Shown in pieces: positions 55,205-64,000 of a stretch of 64,000 nucleotides of DNA (position 1 is the first letter of the stretch; each line of letters opens with the position of its first letter). The translations under genes and the position numbers were made by a program. The DNA is from Aliivibrio sifiae (GTDB lineage Bacteria; Pseudomonadota; Gammaproteobacteria; Enterobacterales; Vibrionaceae), in the NCBI RefSeq assembly GCF_002954705.1, contig NZ_MSCO01000001.1:1346138-1410137 (forward strand), in the 5' to 3' direction. The notes under the pieces were generated by a model that was given only the letters and a program-made list of their open reading frames with translations, made no database searches and was not told the DNA's origin.

Positions 55205-56032
55205 TCACGCATTGAAAATATTATTTTTAACATCTTGATTTGGGGTATGGTTGTCATCATTGTTGCTACCATCCTCATCATTTTTCACCATTACTTTTAA
55301 AGTAATACCGAACATATTACGATAAAGAATACCTTTAACATTAAAGATAAATGGCATTACTACAATTAAACCTACGCCATATAAAGCAATGCCAAACACC
55401 AAAGTAATCATAATCACAACATGAATAAGAAGCATAGATGCCAGTTTTCTATTCGTTGCTCTAAATGAGTATAGTAACGCTTTTAATGGCGGAACTTTTT
55501 TCTCACATACCAAAAGAATAGCAAAGCCAAAAGCTATTGATAAATAAAGAGCAACCATTGGTAAATAAATGTTTACTAATCCTTGTAATACCTCAGAAAG
55601 GATCGTAACTAAAGCGATCATGCCCGCAGAAGCCATTCCTTTAAAAATATAACTTGAACGACACTTAAGCCCTGCCGCATGACTCATACCCATTAAGCTT
55701 GCTCCAGCTGTTAATGGAGAAATAATAACTTGAGCGCTTAATCCAGCCACAAATGCTGCATAAGAGATATTAGTCGTTAGCTCCGTTTCGCCAAGGAAAG
55801 CTTTAAACAAAATTGCAGGATCACCTAATTGAACTTGTAAAGCGATGAAGAATACTGCCATATAAGAAAACGTCAGTAATAAAATAGCGGGTGAAAACGT
55901 AAAGAAATGCGTAATCGTATTTTTCCACGCTTCTTTCAATACGCTGACAGGGCTCAATTCGACTTGTCCTGTCATTGCCTTTTCAATGCTCCCACCAAGG
56001 ATAAACGTTTTTTCTTTTGGTTGTTCGCTCAT
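55205..56032 (-). CDS. Multi-pass membrane protein of unknown function
   Basis: A 275-residue protein with about five or six hydrophobic segments between residues 45 and 240, a hydrophilic N-terminus (MSEQPKEKTFILGGSIEK) and an Asp- and Asn-rich C-terminal tail after residue 245. I do not recognise a named family. ATG at 56032 is preferred to an in-frame TTG at 56047. It is the first gene of a unit with the Bax-like lipoprotein and the DUF2987-type protein, so it may be tied to envelope or cell-wall work. Confidence 0.68.
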   Translation of the reverse strand: MSEQPKEKTFILGGSIEKAMTGQVELSPVSVLKEAWKNTITHFFTFSPAILLLTFSYMAVFFIALQVQLGDPAILFKAFLGETELTTNISYAAFVAGLSAQVIISPLTAGASLMGMSHAAGLKCRSSYIFKGMASAGMIALVTILSEVLQGLVNIYLPMVALYLSIAFGFAILLVCEKKVPPLKALLYSFRATNRKLASMLLIHVVIMITLVFGIALYGVGLIVVMPFIFNVKGILYRNMFGITLKVMVKNDEDGSNNDDNHTPNQDVKNNIFNA

Positions 56033-56174
56033 TTCTGTATACCACAATAAAACATGCGGCGATTATACGGCTTTCATCCTCACTGTGCAGTAATCAAAAA
56101 AAAGAATTTTAATAATCCTTTGAAAACAACAACTTTTAATTGTAACAAAACCAACCAACTTACTGATTTTTGTC

Positions 56175-56180
56175 TATAAT
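56175..56180 (+). promoter_or_regulatory. Possible potA -10 box
   Basis: A perfect TATAAT 105 bases before the potA ATG, in the 240-base gap between divergent genes. No clear -35 box. It leaves a long AT-rich leader. Confidence 0.4.
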
Positions 56181-56284
56181 TAAGCTCAACATATATACAC
56201 TAAGACGCTAAAAAACAAAGAGTTTAAAAAAAAATAGGGTTATCAAATAAAAAACACTTTTAATATCGTAACTTGGGGTCTATT

Positions 56285-57478
56285 ATGCGCCCGAAATCCC
56301 ATCTTACATTCATAACACTAAGCGCGGTATCACAACCCGAAGGCGGAGATAAAAAGACATTGAACGTTACAGAACAATCCGAAAAAAAAGCCGTTATTAA
56401 ATTAACCGGCATTTCAAAAAGCTTTGATGGCAAAGAAGTGATCTCTAATTTTGATTTAGATGTTAATCACGGTGAATTTTTAACAATTCTAGGACCATCA
56501 GGTTGTGGTAAAACCACAGTGTTACGCATGATTGCTGGTTTTGAAACCGCTGATGCAGGAACAATTTTACTGGATTCGACAGATGTAACGTCAATACCCG
56601 CTGAACAGAGGCATGTGAATACGGTATTCCAGAGCTATGCCCTATTCCCACATATGACGGTATTTGAAAACGTTGCGTTTGGTTTGCGTATGCAAAACAT
56701 CCCAAGCCAAGATATTGAGCCAAGAGTAATGGAAGCATTGCAAATGGTTCGTCTTGCTCAAATGGCAAACCGTAAACCACATCAGTTATCTGGTGGTCAA
56801 CAACAACGTATCGCTATTGCTCGCGCAGTAGTAAATAAGCCAAAGGTTCTATTATTAGATGAATCTTTATCTGCACTTGATTACAAACTACGTAAACAAA
56901 TGCAAATTGAGCTTAAACAATTACAACGTCAGTTGGGTATTACTTTTATCTTTGTAACTCACGATCAAGAAGAAGCCCTTTCAATGTCAGACCGTATTAT
57001 TGTAATGCGTGATGGTGTTATCGAACAGGACGGCACTCCTCGTGAAATTTACGAAGAACCAAAGAACTTATTTGTTGCTCGCTTTATCGGTGAAATCAAC
57101 GTGTTCGCAGCAACAGTGCTAGAGCGCCTTGATGACAAACGTATTAAAGCTGAAATCGAAGATACGACAGCAATTGTTTACTGTGAACTGGATGTAAGTC
57201 CGGGTGATAAAGTAAAAGTATTGCTGCGTCCTGAAGATTTACGACTTGAAGAAATTAAAGAATCAGATACTAAAGGCATCACTGGTTACGTTCGTGAGCG
57301 TACCTACAAAGGGATGACATTAGATTCTGTACTTGAATTAGATTCTGGTATGAGAGTAATGATCAGTGAGTTCTTTAATGAAGATGATCCAGATGTTGAT
57401 CACTCTTTAGGTCAAAAAGTAGCAATTACTTGGGTTGAAAGCTGGGAAGTGGTGTTAGCAGATGAACAAGAAGTTTAA
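56285..57478 (+). CDS. potA: Spermidine/putrescine ABC importer ATPase PotA
   Basis: A 397-residue ATPase of the polyamine importer. Walker [10 protein letters not shown], signature [13 protein letters not shown], Walker [13 protein letters not shown] and the switch His in FVTHDQEE are intact. The C-terminal TOBE domain (about 300-397) has [11 protein letters not shown]. The N-terminus is about 20 residues longer than E. coli PotA, with [16 protein letters not shown]; the ATG at 56285 is the likely start. Its end overlaps potB by 17 bases. Confidence 0.94.
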   Translation: MRPKSHLTFITLSAVSQPEGGDKKTLNVTEQSEKKAVIKLTGISKSFDGKEVISNFDLDVNHGEFLTILGPSGCGKTTVLRMIAGFETADAGTILLDSTDVTSIPAEQRHVNTVFQSYALFPHMTVFENVAFGLRMQNIPSQDIEPRVMEALQMVRLAQMANRKPHQLSGGQQQRIAIARAVVNKPKVLLLDESLSALDYKLRKQMQIELKQLQRQLGITFIFVTHDQEEALSMSDRIIVMRDGVIEQDGTPREIYEEPKNLFVARFIGEINVFAATVLERLDDKRIKAEIEDTTAIVYCELDVSPGDKVKVLLRPEDLRLEEIKESDTKGITGYVRERTYKGMTLDSVLELDSGMRVMISEFFNEDDPDVDHSLGQKVAITWVESWEVVLADEQEV

Positions 57479-58319
57479 TCTCCAAAATATCATCATCACA
57501 ATTATCGTAACTTGGTTACTGCTGTTCGTATTCATTCCAAATGTAATGATTATCGGCACTAGTTTTTTAACGCGTGATGAAGCAAATTTAATTGAAATGA
57601 CGTTTACGATGGATAACTATCTGCGTCTTTTTGATCCTCTATATGCAAAAGTACTATGGCACTCATTTTATATGGCCATTGTTGCAACACTGCTATGTTT
57701 AGTTGTGGGTTACCCATTCGCTTACATTGTTGCAAAAATGCCTGAAAAGTGGCGCCCATTTATGCTGTTTTTAATCATTGTTCCTTTTTGGACTAACTCA
57801 TTAATCCGCACTTACGGGTTAAAAATAGTGTTAGGTACGCAAGGTATTCTGAATAAAAGCTTAATCGCTATGGATATCATCGATAAACCATTACGTATTA
57901 TGTACACAGAAAGTGCAGTAATGATTGGCTTAGTTTACATTCTATTGCCTTTTATGATTTTGCCACTGTATTCAGCAATTGAAAAACTAGACGGTACTTA
58001 TCTAGAAGCTGCTCGTGACCTAGGTGCGAACAAACTTCAAACGTTATGGAAGATTGTGTTACCACTAACAATGCCTGGCATTATCGGTGGTTGTCTATTA
58101 GTGCTTCTACCTGCACTTGGAATGTTCTACATTTCAGACTTGCTAGGTGGCGCGAAAAACCTATTAATTGGTAACGTTATTAAGAGTCAGGTTCTTAATG
58201 CTCGTGACTGGCCATTTGGCGCAGCAACCAGTATTGCCCTAACCTTAGCAATGGCATTAATGCTGTACGCATACTACCGTGCAGGAAAGTTATTAAATAA
58301 AAAGGCGGATCTAGATTAA
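57462..58319 (+). CDS. potB: Polyamine importer permease PotB
   Basis: A 285-residue permease with six membrane helices. The EAA loop that contacts PotA is [23 protein letters not shown], matching the family pattern. It overlaps potA by 17 bases and potC by one base, so the three genes are coupled. Confidence 0.95.
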   Translation: MNKKFNLQNIIITIIVTWLLLFVFIPNVMIIGTSFLTRDEANLIEMTFTMDNYLRLFDPLYAKVLWHSFYMAIVATLLCLVVGYPFAYIVAKMPEKWRPFMLFLIIVPFWTNSLIRTYGLKIVLGTQGILNKSLIAMDIIDKPLRIMYTESAVMIGLVYILLPFMILPLYSAIEKLDGTYLEAARDLGANKLQTLWKIVLPLTMPGIIGGCLLVLLPALGMFYISDLLGGAKNLLIGNVIKSQVLNARDWPFGAATSIALTLAMALMLYAYYRAGKLLNKKADLD

Positions 58320-59089
58320 TGGGACGCACAATAAAATTTAGTTTCATGAGTTTGGTATACATCTTCTTATACCTGCCAATCATCGTTTTGATTGCAAACT
58401 CATTTAACGCAAGTAAATTTGGCATGAAATGGGGCGGCTTTACTACGAAATGGTATGAAGCTCTCATCAATAACGATAGTTTAATGCAAGCGGCTTGGCA
58501 CTCAATCACCATTGCTGTGATTTCAGGTACTGCTGCAACGATCATTGGTAGCTTAACAGCTGTTGCCCTATTTCGTTATCAGTTTAAAGGCAAGAAGTTC
58601 GTTAATGGCCTATTGTTTATTGTAATGATGTCACCTGATATCGTAATGGCAATTTCATTACTCGCTATCTTCTTGGTGATCGGCTTTGAACTTGGCTTTT
58701 TAACCTTGTTAATTGCTCACATTACTTTCTGTCTGCCATTTGTGGTTGTGACAGTATACAGCCGATTAAAAGGCTTTGATGTGAAGATGCTAGAAGCAGC
58801 CCGTGATTTAGGTGCAAGTGAATGGGTTATCCTAAAGCAAATTATCTTACCATTAGCAAAACCTGCGGTTGCTGCTGGTTGGTTATTAAGTTTTACTCTG
58901 TCGCTGGATGATGTAATCATTAGTTCATTTGTAACAGGTCCTACTTATGAAATTTTACCTCTGAAAATTTATTCAATGGTTAAAGTTGGTATTTCTCCAG
59001 AAGTAAATGCCCTAGCGACAGTTATGTTAATCGTTTCACTGGCTTTGGTTGTACTTTCGCAACTGCTTGCAAGAGAAAAAATTAAGTAA
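58319..59089 (+). CDS. potC: Polyamine importer permease PotC
   Basis: A 256-residue permease with six helices. The EAA loop is [23 protein letters not shown] in the cytoplasmic region. SLDDVIISSFVTGP is the conserved end segment of PotC. It is followed by two hairpins before the first potD gene. Confidence 0.95.
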   Translation: MGRTIKFSFMSLVYIFLYLPIIVLIANSFNASKFGMKWGGFTTKWYEALINNDSLMQAAWHSITIAVISGTAATIIGSLTAVALFRYQFKGKKFVNGLLFIVMMSPDIVMAISLLAIFLVIGFELGFLTLLIAHITFCLPFVVVTVYSRLKGFDVKMLEAARDLGASEWVILKQIILPLAKPAVAAGWLLSFTLSLDDVIISSFVTGPTYEILPLKIYSMVKVGISPEVNALATVMLIVSLALVVLSQLLAREKIK

Positions 59090-59111
59090 GTTTTTTCAAA
59101 ATTTAAAATCA

Positions 59112-59167
59112 ATTGCTTATTACAAGCAATGAAATCTGGAAGACATGCCTTTTGTTCGACATGTCTT
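59112..59167 (+). terminator. Two hairpins between potC and the first potD
   Basis: ATTGCTT (59112-59118) pairs with AAGCAAT (59124-59130). AAGACATG (59140-59147) pairs with CATGTCTT (59160-59167), followed by CTTTTTTA. The second looks like a partial intrinsic terminator or a processing stop that could set potABC and potD levels apart. Confidence 0.5.
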
Positions 59168-59198
59168 CTTTTTTATCACTCTAATGGAGAGTCAATCA

Positions 59199-60233
59199 AT
59201 GAACAAAATGGCTGCGTTTTTTACTGGAACCGCCTGTGCATTAGCACTAACAATGAATGTTGCTAACGCAAAAGAAAATGATGAACTGGTATTCATGAAC
59301 TGGGGACCATACATCAACAGTGATATCTTAGAAGAATTTACTAAAGAAACTGGCATTAAAGTTATCTACTCTACTTACGAGTCTAACGAAACTTTATACG
59401 CAAAAATGAAAGCGCATAATAAAGGCTATGACCTAGTTGTTCCATCAACTTACTTCGTAGCAAAAATGCGTGACGAAAAAATGCTACAACCAATTGATAA
59501 ATCAAAAATTTCAAACTTTAGTGGCTTAGATACAAACTACCTAGATAAAGCATTCGATCCAAAAAATGAATACTCTATCCCGCACGTGGTTGCTATTACA
59601 GGTCTTGCCGTAAATACTGAAATGTATAATCCTGATGACTTCAATAGCTGGGGTGATCTTTGGAATCCAGAATTTGAAGGTCAACTAATGCTTATGGATG
59701 ATACTCGTGAAGTCTTCCACATCGCATTACGCAAATTAGGCTACTCTGGTAACTCAACAAATCCAAAAGAAATCGATGAAGCATACGCTGAGCTTCAAAA
59801 ATTAATGCCAAATGTATTAGTATTTAATTCAGATAACCCTGCAGCACCATACATGGCTGGTGAAGTTGGTCTTGGTATGCTTTGGAATGGTTCTGCAGCT
59901 GCCGCACAAGCTGAAGGCCTACCAATTAAACTAATTTTCCCTAAAGAAGGTGGTATTGGTTGGGTTGATAACTTTGCAATTCCATCTGGTGCAAAAAATG
60001 TAGAAGCATCTCATAAGATGATCGACTTCTTACTTCGCCCTGAAATTGCAGCTCGTATTTCAAAAGATACTGGTTATTTAACTGCGGTTAAAGCATCAAA
60101 TGATAAATTTCAAGATGTTGCTCCACTGTTCCCATCTCAAGAAGATCTTGACCGTGTAGAATGGCAATCAGCCGTTGGTGATATGACAGTGAAATACGAA
60201 GAGTACTTCTTAAAACTGAAAGCCGGACAGTAA
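59199..60233 (+). CDS. potD2: Periplasmic polyamine-binding protein PotD, diverged copy
   Basis: A 344-residue binding protein with a signal peptide (about 1-24, ending NVANA). Polyamine-site residues kept: Trp and Tyr in FMNWGPYIN, Ser and Tyr in PSTYF, Asp and Glu in MDDTREVFH, Trp in MLWNGS, Trp and Asp in IGWVDNFAIP. However, the E. coli segment IPYIWGAT is IPHVVAIT here, so a site-lining Trp is lost. I start at ATG 59199, with GGAGAG 8 bases upstream. In V. cholerae two tandem potD genes lie in the same place. Assignment as copy 2 follows that order and is inference. Confidence 0.88.
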   Translation: MNKMAAFFTGTACALALTMNVANAKENDELVFMNWGPYINSDILEEFTKETGIKVIYSTYESNETLYAKMKAHNKGYDLVVPSTYFVAKMRDEKMLQPIDKSKISNFSGLDTNYLDKAFDPKNEYSIPHVVAITGLAVNTEMYNPDDFNSWGDLWNPEFEGQLMLMDDTREVFHIALRKLGYSGNSTNPKEIDEAYAELQKLMPNVLVFNSDNPAAPYMAGEVGLGMLWNGSAAAAQAEGLPIKLIFPKEGGIGWVDNFAIPSGAKNVEASHKMIDFLLRPEIAARISKDTGYLTAVKASNDKFQDVAPLFPSQEDLDRVEWQSAVGDMTVKYEEYFLKLKAGQ

Positions 60234-60257
60234 CCTAACCCTTTACTGACCTTAATT

Positions 60258-60281
60258 AATGGCAGCGTTTACGCTGCCATT
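60258..60281 (+). terminator. Intrinsic terminator after the first potD
   Basis: AATGGCAGCG (60258-60267) and CGCTGCCATT (60272-60281) form a perfect ten-base stem followed by TTTAT. It separates the two potD genes. Confidence 0.85.
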
Positions 60282-60391
60282 TTTATATTTATAAATAACG
60301 GATATCCTCCTTTAACTCTCCCTTTCTTTTCTTAAAAACTAATCTATATCAAGCCCTTGATTTATAAACCCATGAAGTCTGTCTCAATTAT

Positions 60392-60400
60392 TGTTATAAT
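60392..60400 (+). promoter_or_regulatory. Extended -10 promoter of the second potD
   Basis: TGTTATAAT at 60392-60400 is a perfect extended -10 (TGnTATAAT), 44 bases before the ATG. With the terminator upstream it indicates separate transcription of this potD gene. Confidence 0.6.
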
Positions 60401-60443
60401 GTTCGGCTAATTAATGGAAATCCCTCTGATATAGGAGAAGGAA

Positions 60444-61487
60444 ATGAAAAAGTGGACAACTCTCGTCTCTACAGGACTGTGCGCTGCAGCCTTAATCGCT
60501 GGTAATGCACAAGCTGCGGATAAAGAGCTCTATTTTTACAACTGGTCAGAATACATCCCTAATGAAGTGCTAGAAGACTTTACCAAAGAAACTGGTATCA
60601 AAGTTTATTATTCAACTTATGAGTCTAACGAAAGCATGTATGCTAAGTTAAAAACTCAAGGCTCTGGATACGACCTAATTGTTCCTTCAACTTACTTTGT
60701 GTCTAAAATGCGCAAAGAAGGCATGCTACAAAAGATAGACAAAAGTAAACTGCCTCATTTCAAAGATTTAGATCCTAACTATTTGAACAAACCATTTGAT
60801 CCAAATAATAACTACTCGATTCCTTACATCTGGGGTGCAACAGGTATTGGTGTTAATGCCGATATGATGAACCCAAATGATCTGAATTCTTGGGATGATT
60901 TCTGGGATGAAAAATGGCAAGGCCAATTAATGATGATGGATGACTCTCGTGAAGTCTTCCATATTGCATTAACAAAATTAGGTTACTCAGCAAACACAAC
61001 CAATCCTGATGAAATCAAAGAAGCATATGAAGAATTGAAAAAACTAATGCCTAACATATTAGTATTTAATTCTGATTTCCCAGCAAATCCGTACTTAGCT
61101 GGTGAGACTAGTGTTGGTATGCTTTGGAACGGTTCAGCTTATATGGCGCGTGAAGAAGGTGCCAACATTCAAATCGTATGGCCAGATAAAGGCGCAATTT
61201 TCTGGATGGACAGCCTAGCGATTCCTGCTGGCGCAAAAAATGTAGACGCAGCGCATCAAATGATGGACTTCTTACTACGTCCTGAGAATGCAGCTAAAAT
61301 CGCACTAGAAATTGGTTACCCAACACCTGTTAAATCAGCATACCCTCTTCTTCCAAAAGAGTTTGCGAATGATCCAAATATCTTCCCACCACAAGAAGTA
61401 ATGGATTCAGGCGAATGGCAAGATGAAGTCGGTGAAGCAAGCGCGCTATACGACGAATACTTCCAACGTCTAAAAGTAGATATGTAA
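60444..61487 (+). CDS. potD1: Spermidine-binding protein PotD, conserved copy
   Basis: A 347-residue periplasmic protein with a signal peptide ending AQA (residue 24). It keeps the full E. coli-like binding site: FYNWSEYIP, PSTYF, IPYIWGATGIGV, MMDDSREVFH, MLWNGSAY, IFWMDSLAIP and IGYPTP. AGGAGAAGG lies just before the ATG. It has its own promoter and lies 210 bases after the first copy. In V. cholerae the equivalent gene (potD1) imports spermidine and norspermidine and affects biofilms; that role here is by analogy. Confidence 0.93.
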   Translation: MKKWTTLVSTGLCAAALIAGNAQAADKELYFYNWSEYIPNEVLEDFTKETGIKVYYSTYESNESMYAKLKTQGSGYDLIVPSTYFVSKMRKEGMLQKIDKSKLPHFKDLDPNYLNKPFDPNNNYSIPYIWGATGIGVNADMMNPNDLNSWDDFWDEKWQGQLMMMDDSREVFHIALTKLGYSANTTNPDEIKEAYEELKKLMPNILVFNSDFPANPYLAGETSVGMLWNGSAYMAREEGANIQIVWPDKGAIFWMDSLAIPAGAKNVDAAHQMMDFLLRPENAAKIALEIGYPTPVKSAYPLLPKEFANDPNIFPPQEVMDSGEWQDEVGEASALYDEYFQRLKVDM

Positions 61488-61530
61488 TATAACTCTACTT
61501 AGCTTCATCAAGATTGAAGTAATCGAATAA

Positions 61531-61562
61531 AAAGCCAGTGAATTATACGATTCATTGGCTTT
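61531..61562. terminator. Bidirectional terminator between potD1 and cobB
   Basis: AAAGCCAGTGAA (61531-61542) pairs with TTCATTGGCTTT (61551-61562) with one G-U, followed by T residues on the plus strand and preceded by A residues. Confidence 0.82.
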
Positions 61563-61570
61563 TTTAATTA

Positions 61571-62299
61571 TTAAGTTTTATTAATCTCACTCTCTAACAA
61601 CTCTGAGACTAACTCAGGAACTAACACACCAGCCTTTCCATAGCGCTTTTCTTCAAACTCATCATCAACCGCACTTGGCTCTAAGTTAATTTCAATAGTA
61701 TGAGCACCGTGCAACCTTGCTTCATGAACAAACCCTGCCGCTGGGTACACTGAACCAGAGGTTCCAATAGAAATAAACAAATCAGCTTTATTTAATGCAT
61801 CATGAATTCGCCCCATCTCTAATGGCATCTCACCGAACCAAACCACATGAGGACGCAGCTGCGCAGGTATCTGGCAACAATGACAAAGATCTCCCGTATA
61901 AATATCATCAGTACAATCTATGACTTGATTTGATTCTTCACAACGAACTTTATTTAGTTCACCATGCATATGAATGACGTTTGAACTGCCACCACGTTCG
62001 TGCAAATTATCAATATTTTGCGTCACAATAGTTACCGTTCCATCGAGTTTACTTTCAAGTTTAGCTAAGGCTTTATGGGCAGCATTTGGTTGAATATCTT
62101 CACTTTTTAACAACGAACGGCGCTTGTTATAGAAATCTTGAACTAAATCAGGGGCTTTAAAAAAGCCTTCAGGTGTCGCTACATCTTCAATTCGATGATT
62201 TTCCCAAAGACCATCACTTGCTCGAAATGTTTGAATCCCTGATTCAGCAGAAATCCCTGCTCCTGTTAAAATAACAATATTCTGATATGGAAATAGCAT
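61571..62299 (-). CDS. cobB: NAD-dependent protein deacylase CobB (sirtuin)
   Basis: A 242-residue sirtuin that removes acetyl or succinyl groups from lysines with NAD. NAD-binding [14 protein letters not shown], catalytic [12 protein letters not shown] and the His in VIHMHGEL are present. Zinc Cys include RCEES and CHCC segments. YNKRR fits the class III desuccinylase pattern of E. coli CobB. It is convergent with potD1 and divergent from the LysR gene. Confidence 0.93.
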   Translation of the reverse strand: MLFPYQNIVILTGAGISAESGIQTFRASDGLWENHRIEDVATPEGFFKAPDLVQDFYNKRRSLLKSEDIQPNAAHKALAKLESKLDGTVTIVTQNIDNLHERGGSSNVIHMHGELNKVRCEESNQVIDCTDDIYTGDLCHCCQIPAQLRPHVVWFGEMPLEMGRIHDALNKADLFISIGTSGSVYPAAGFVHEARLHGAHTIEINLEPSAVDDEFEEKRYGKAGVLVPELVSELLESEINKT

Positions 62300-62466
62300 T
62301 CATCATCCTTAGCTGTCGTCTTTTATCTCTAAACTCTATCATGAAAAAACGAAGTATTTTCAACAGATAACTAAAAACAAAGACACAACTCACTTTATTC
62401 AATTCAATCGCTCCATTACAATAGTAAGCGTTCTTTTTACTGTTAAATTTACCAATAGAGAAACCT

Positions 62467-63411
62467 ATGTTAAAGCAAGCCAAACAAATGATCGTATTTA
62501 ATGCGCTCACTCAACAGAAAAGCTTTACTAAGGCCGCTCAGCTTCTTGAAATTTCAAGAACGCAGGTCAGTTTGCAGATTCAGCTTCTTGAGGAGCGTTT
62601 AGGTGTTCAGTTAGTACAACGAACAACACGCTCTTTTTCCCTTACAGAAGCTGGTCAATCATTCGCGGTGCATTGCGCCAATATTGCCGATGAGATTAAC
62701 GAGGCAGAGAACGAATTGCTATCTAATATGGATACATTAAATGGCAAACTTCGTGTCGGGATCGCTCAATCTTTTGCGACCAATCATATATTGCCCTATC
62801 TTTCTGAGCTTCATCAGCGCTATCCACAACTGAATATTGAAATAACCTTGTTTGATCATAAGATTGATGTGATTGCGGAGCAATTAGACTTATGGATAGG
62901 TGTGATGGATTCCCCTCCAGAAGGGTTTGTTGCAAGACATCTGATTGATTGTCATTTCGTTCTAGTTGCAAGCCCTAGTTATCTATCAAAACAAGGGATC
63001 CCTTATCATCCTTATGATCTTAAAAAACACAACTGTCTTACTTATATTAGTCGTGAACGTAAGGATAATGTGTGGGGTTTTCATAAAGGTGAAGAGGACC
63101 TTCAAATTAAAGTGACTGGTAATTATCGCATCGATTCTGCCGACGCCATTCGTAACGCCACGATTTCCGGTAACGGTATTGGCTATATCGCCACTTATCT
63201 TTTATCAGATGAGCTGCGGACAGGTAAACTAGTTCAGCTCTTACCTGATTGGGAATTAAATCAATCAATGCCTTTATATGCAATTTACCCTCGACGTAAA
63301 TTCCTACCTAAAAAGGTCCATATTTTTATGGAGTTTGTTCGACAGCATATTAACTCAGACAGAATTGATAATACTCTACCATATAGAATTAGGGATAGTT
63401 ACAGTCAATAA
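62467..63411 (+). CDS. LysR-family transcriptional regulator
   Basis: A 314-residue regulator. The N-terminal winged helix-turn-helix has SFTKAAQLLEISRTQVSLQI and LEERLGVQLVQRTTRSFSLT, typical of LysR. The C-terminal 220 residues form the effector domain, with RVGIAQSFATNHILPYL and DSADAIRNATISGNGIGYI. The effector and target are unknown. It is divergent from cobB by about 170 bases and precedes the nupC-type gene. It is closest in pattern to the CrgA-like group that often controls a neighbour. Confidence 0.9.
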   Translation: MLKQAKQMIVFNALTQQKSFTKAAQLLEISRTQVSLQIQLLEERLGVQLVQRTTRSFSLTEAGQSFAVHCANIADEINEAENELLSNMDTLNGKLRVGIAQSFATNHILPYLSELHQRYPQLNIEITLFDHKIDVIAEQLDLWIGVMDSPPEGFVARHLIDCHFVLVASPSYLSKQGIPYHPYDLKKHNCLTYISRERKDNVWGFHKGEEDLQIKVTGNYRIDSADAIRNATISGNGIGYIATYLLSDELRTGKLVQLLPDWELNQSMPLYAIYPRRKFLPKKVHIFMEFVRQHINSDRIDNTLPYRIRDSYSQ

Positions 63412-63542
63412 CACACCAAATTATCCCATATAGTAACAACTAACTCTTTTATATGTGACAAATCTCTCAAACAAGCTGTTATTGATGAATAGGCAACCGA
63501 TCTTCTCTCTTTTTGTTATCATCATGTACATTCAATAACAAC

Positions 63543-63578
63543 TTGATCCTTGTCACACTTTTATTTTTGACTAGAATA
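63543..63578 (+). promoter_or_regulatory. Predicted nupC promoter with CRP-like site
   Basis: CTTGA-N6-TCACA at 63543-63558 resembles a CRP site, with one perfect half. TTGTCA (63551-63556) and TAGAAT (63573-63578) are 16 bases apart and give a sigma-70 promoter. A weaker CRP-like site TGTGA-N6-TCTCA lies at 63454-63469. Enteric nupC is controlled by CRP and CytR. Confidence 0.4.
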
Positions 63579-63617
63579 CCCCCGCAATCATTAACTAAAT
63601 ACTATTGGAGTTTGACC

Positions 63618-64000
63618 ATGAACTTTTTGGTCAGTATTTTAGGCATTGTTTGCCTATTCGCGATTGCCTTTCTCTTTTCTGAAAACCGACAAGCCATAAA
63701 ATGGCGCACTGTATTAGGCGCATTCCTAATTCAATTACTATTTGCCGGATTCATTCTCTATGTACCTATCGGTCAAACTATCCTTAATAGTATCTCTACT
63801 GCCGTCTCTGACATTATTGCTTATGGACGTGTAGGCACTGAATTCCTTTTTGGTGACTTAGCCCAATACAGGTTAGGCTTCATTTTTGCCGTCAACGTTT
63901 TGCCTACCATCGTTTTCTTCTCAGCATTAATCTCTGTTCTTTATTACTTAGGTATAATGGGATGGATAATTAAATTTATTGGTGGCGGCTTACAGCGCTT
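63618..64000 (+). CDS. nupC: NupC-type concentrative nucleoside transporter (5' part)
   Basis: The first 127 residues of an inner-membrane nucleoside/proton symporter of the CNT family. It starts with a hydrophobic segment FLVSILGIVCLFAIAFLFS, then ENRQAIKWRTVLGAFLIQ, TAVSDIIAYGRVGTEFLFG and VLPTIVFFSALISVLYYLG, all family-typical. TTGGAG lies just before the ATG. The gene continues beyond the window, so symbol choice within the family (nupC or a paralogue) is not certain. Confidence 0.88.
   Translation, partial: MNFLVSILGIVCLFAIAFLFSENRQAIKWRTVLGAFLIQLLFAGFILYVPIGQTILNSISTAVSDIIAYGRVGTEFLFGDLAQYRLGFIFAVNVLPTIVFFSALISVLYYLGIMGWIIKFIGGGLQR

Overview
The window reads as chromosomal DNA of a marine gammaproteobacterium of the family Vibrionaceae. 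The base composition is AT-rich, the proteins resemble vibrio and enteric orthologues closely, and small palindromic repeats lie between genes. I infer Aliivibrio (the A. fischeri group); the sequence has not been compared with any database. About 50 protein genes are present, nearly all intact, with no rRNA, tRNA, CRISPR array, insertion sequence or prophage that I can support.

Region 1 (1-7.0 kb) is the accessory part. It starts with the tail of an amidohydrolase gene broken by two frameshifts. A small TetR-centred regulon follows: a TetR repressor and a VOC protein, then a two-domain glutaredoxin-like protein overlapping a TVP38/DedA-type membrane protein, with three related palindromes at the two promoters. 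After these come a PheC-like periplasmic binding protein, a TauE/SafE-family permease, the EF-P paralogue EfpL and a ThrE-type threonine/serine exporter.

Region 2 (7.0-21.5 kb) holds the enteric-like block rsmF, letB, letA, msrC, proQ, prc, with an ABC exporter inserted ahead of letA. A secreted protein with an apparent internal duplication, pepN and a DUF2835 gene follow. Region 3 (21.6-39.2 kb) has the giant NAD-glutamate dehydrogenase, then pyrD, zapC, rlmL, a glutaredoxin-like gene, uup, a DUF3466 exported protein, rmf, fabA, lonH-like, matP and a YceB-like lipoprotein. This is very close to the E. coli gene order.

Region 4 (39.5-53.7 kb) is respiratory. A FIST-domain sensor and a hybrid histidine kinase resembling the V. 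cholerae NosP/VpsV-VpsS pair sit next to the cbb3 oxidase operon ccoNOQP. The oxidase assembly genes fixH, ccoI and ccoS, a TauE-like membrane protein, fnr, uspE and ttcA follow. A perfect 19-base palindrome lies about 42 bases before the predicted ccoN start, and a good FNR box lies just before fnr.

Region 5 (53.8-64 kb) has an operon of a membrane protein, a Bax-like glucosaminidase lipoprotein and a DUF2987-type protein. Divergent from it is the polyamine importer potABC with two diverged potD genes, followed by the sirtuin cobB, a LysR regulator and the start of a nupC-type nucleoside transporter that runs off the window.

Most of the window is conserved core genome. The best candidates for new biology are the TetR regulon with its palindromes, the unidentified operator before ccoN, the FIST-kinase pair, the divergent potD copy, and the repeat elements. 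I did not find a clearly new multigene defence or mobile system.
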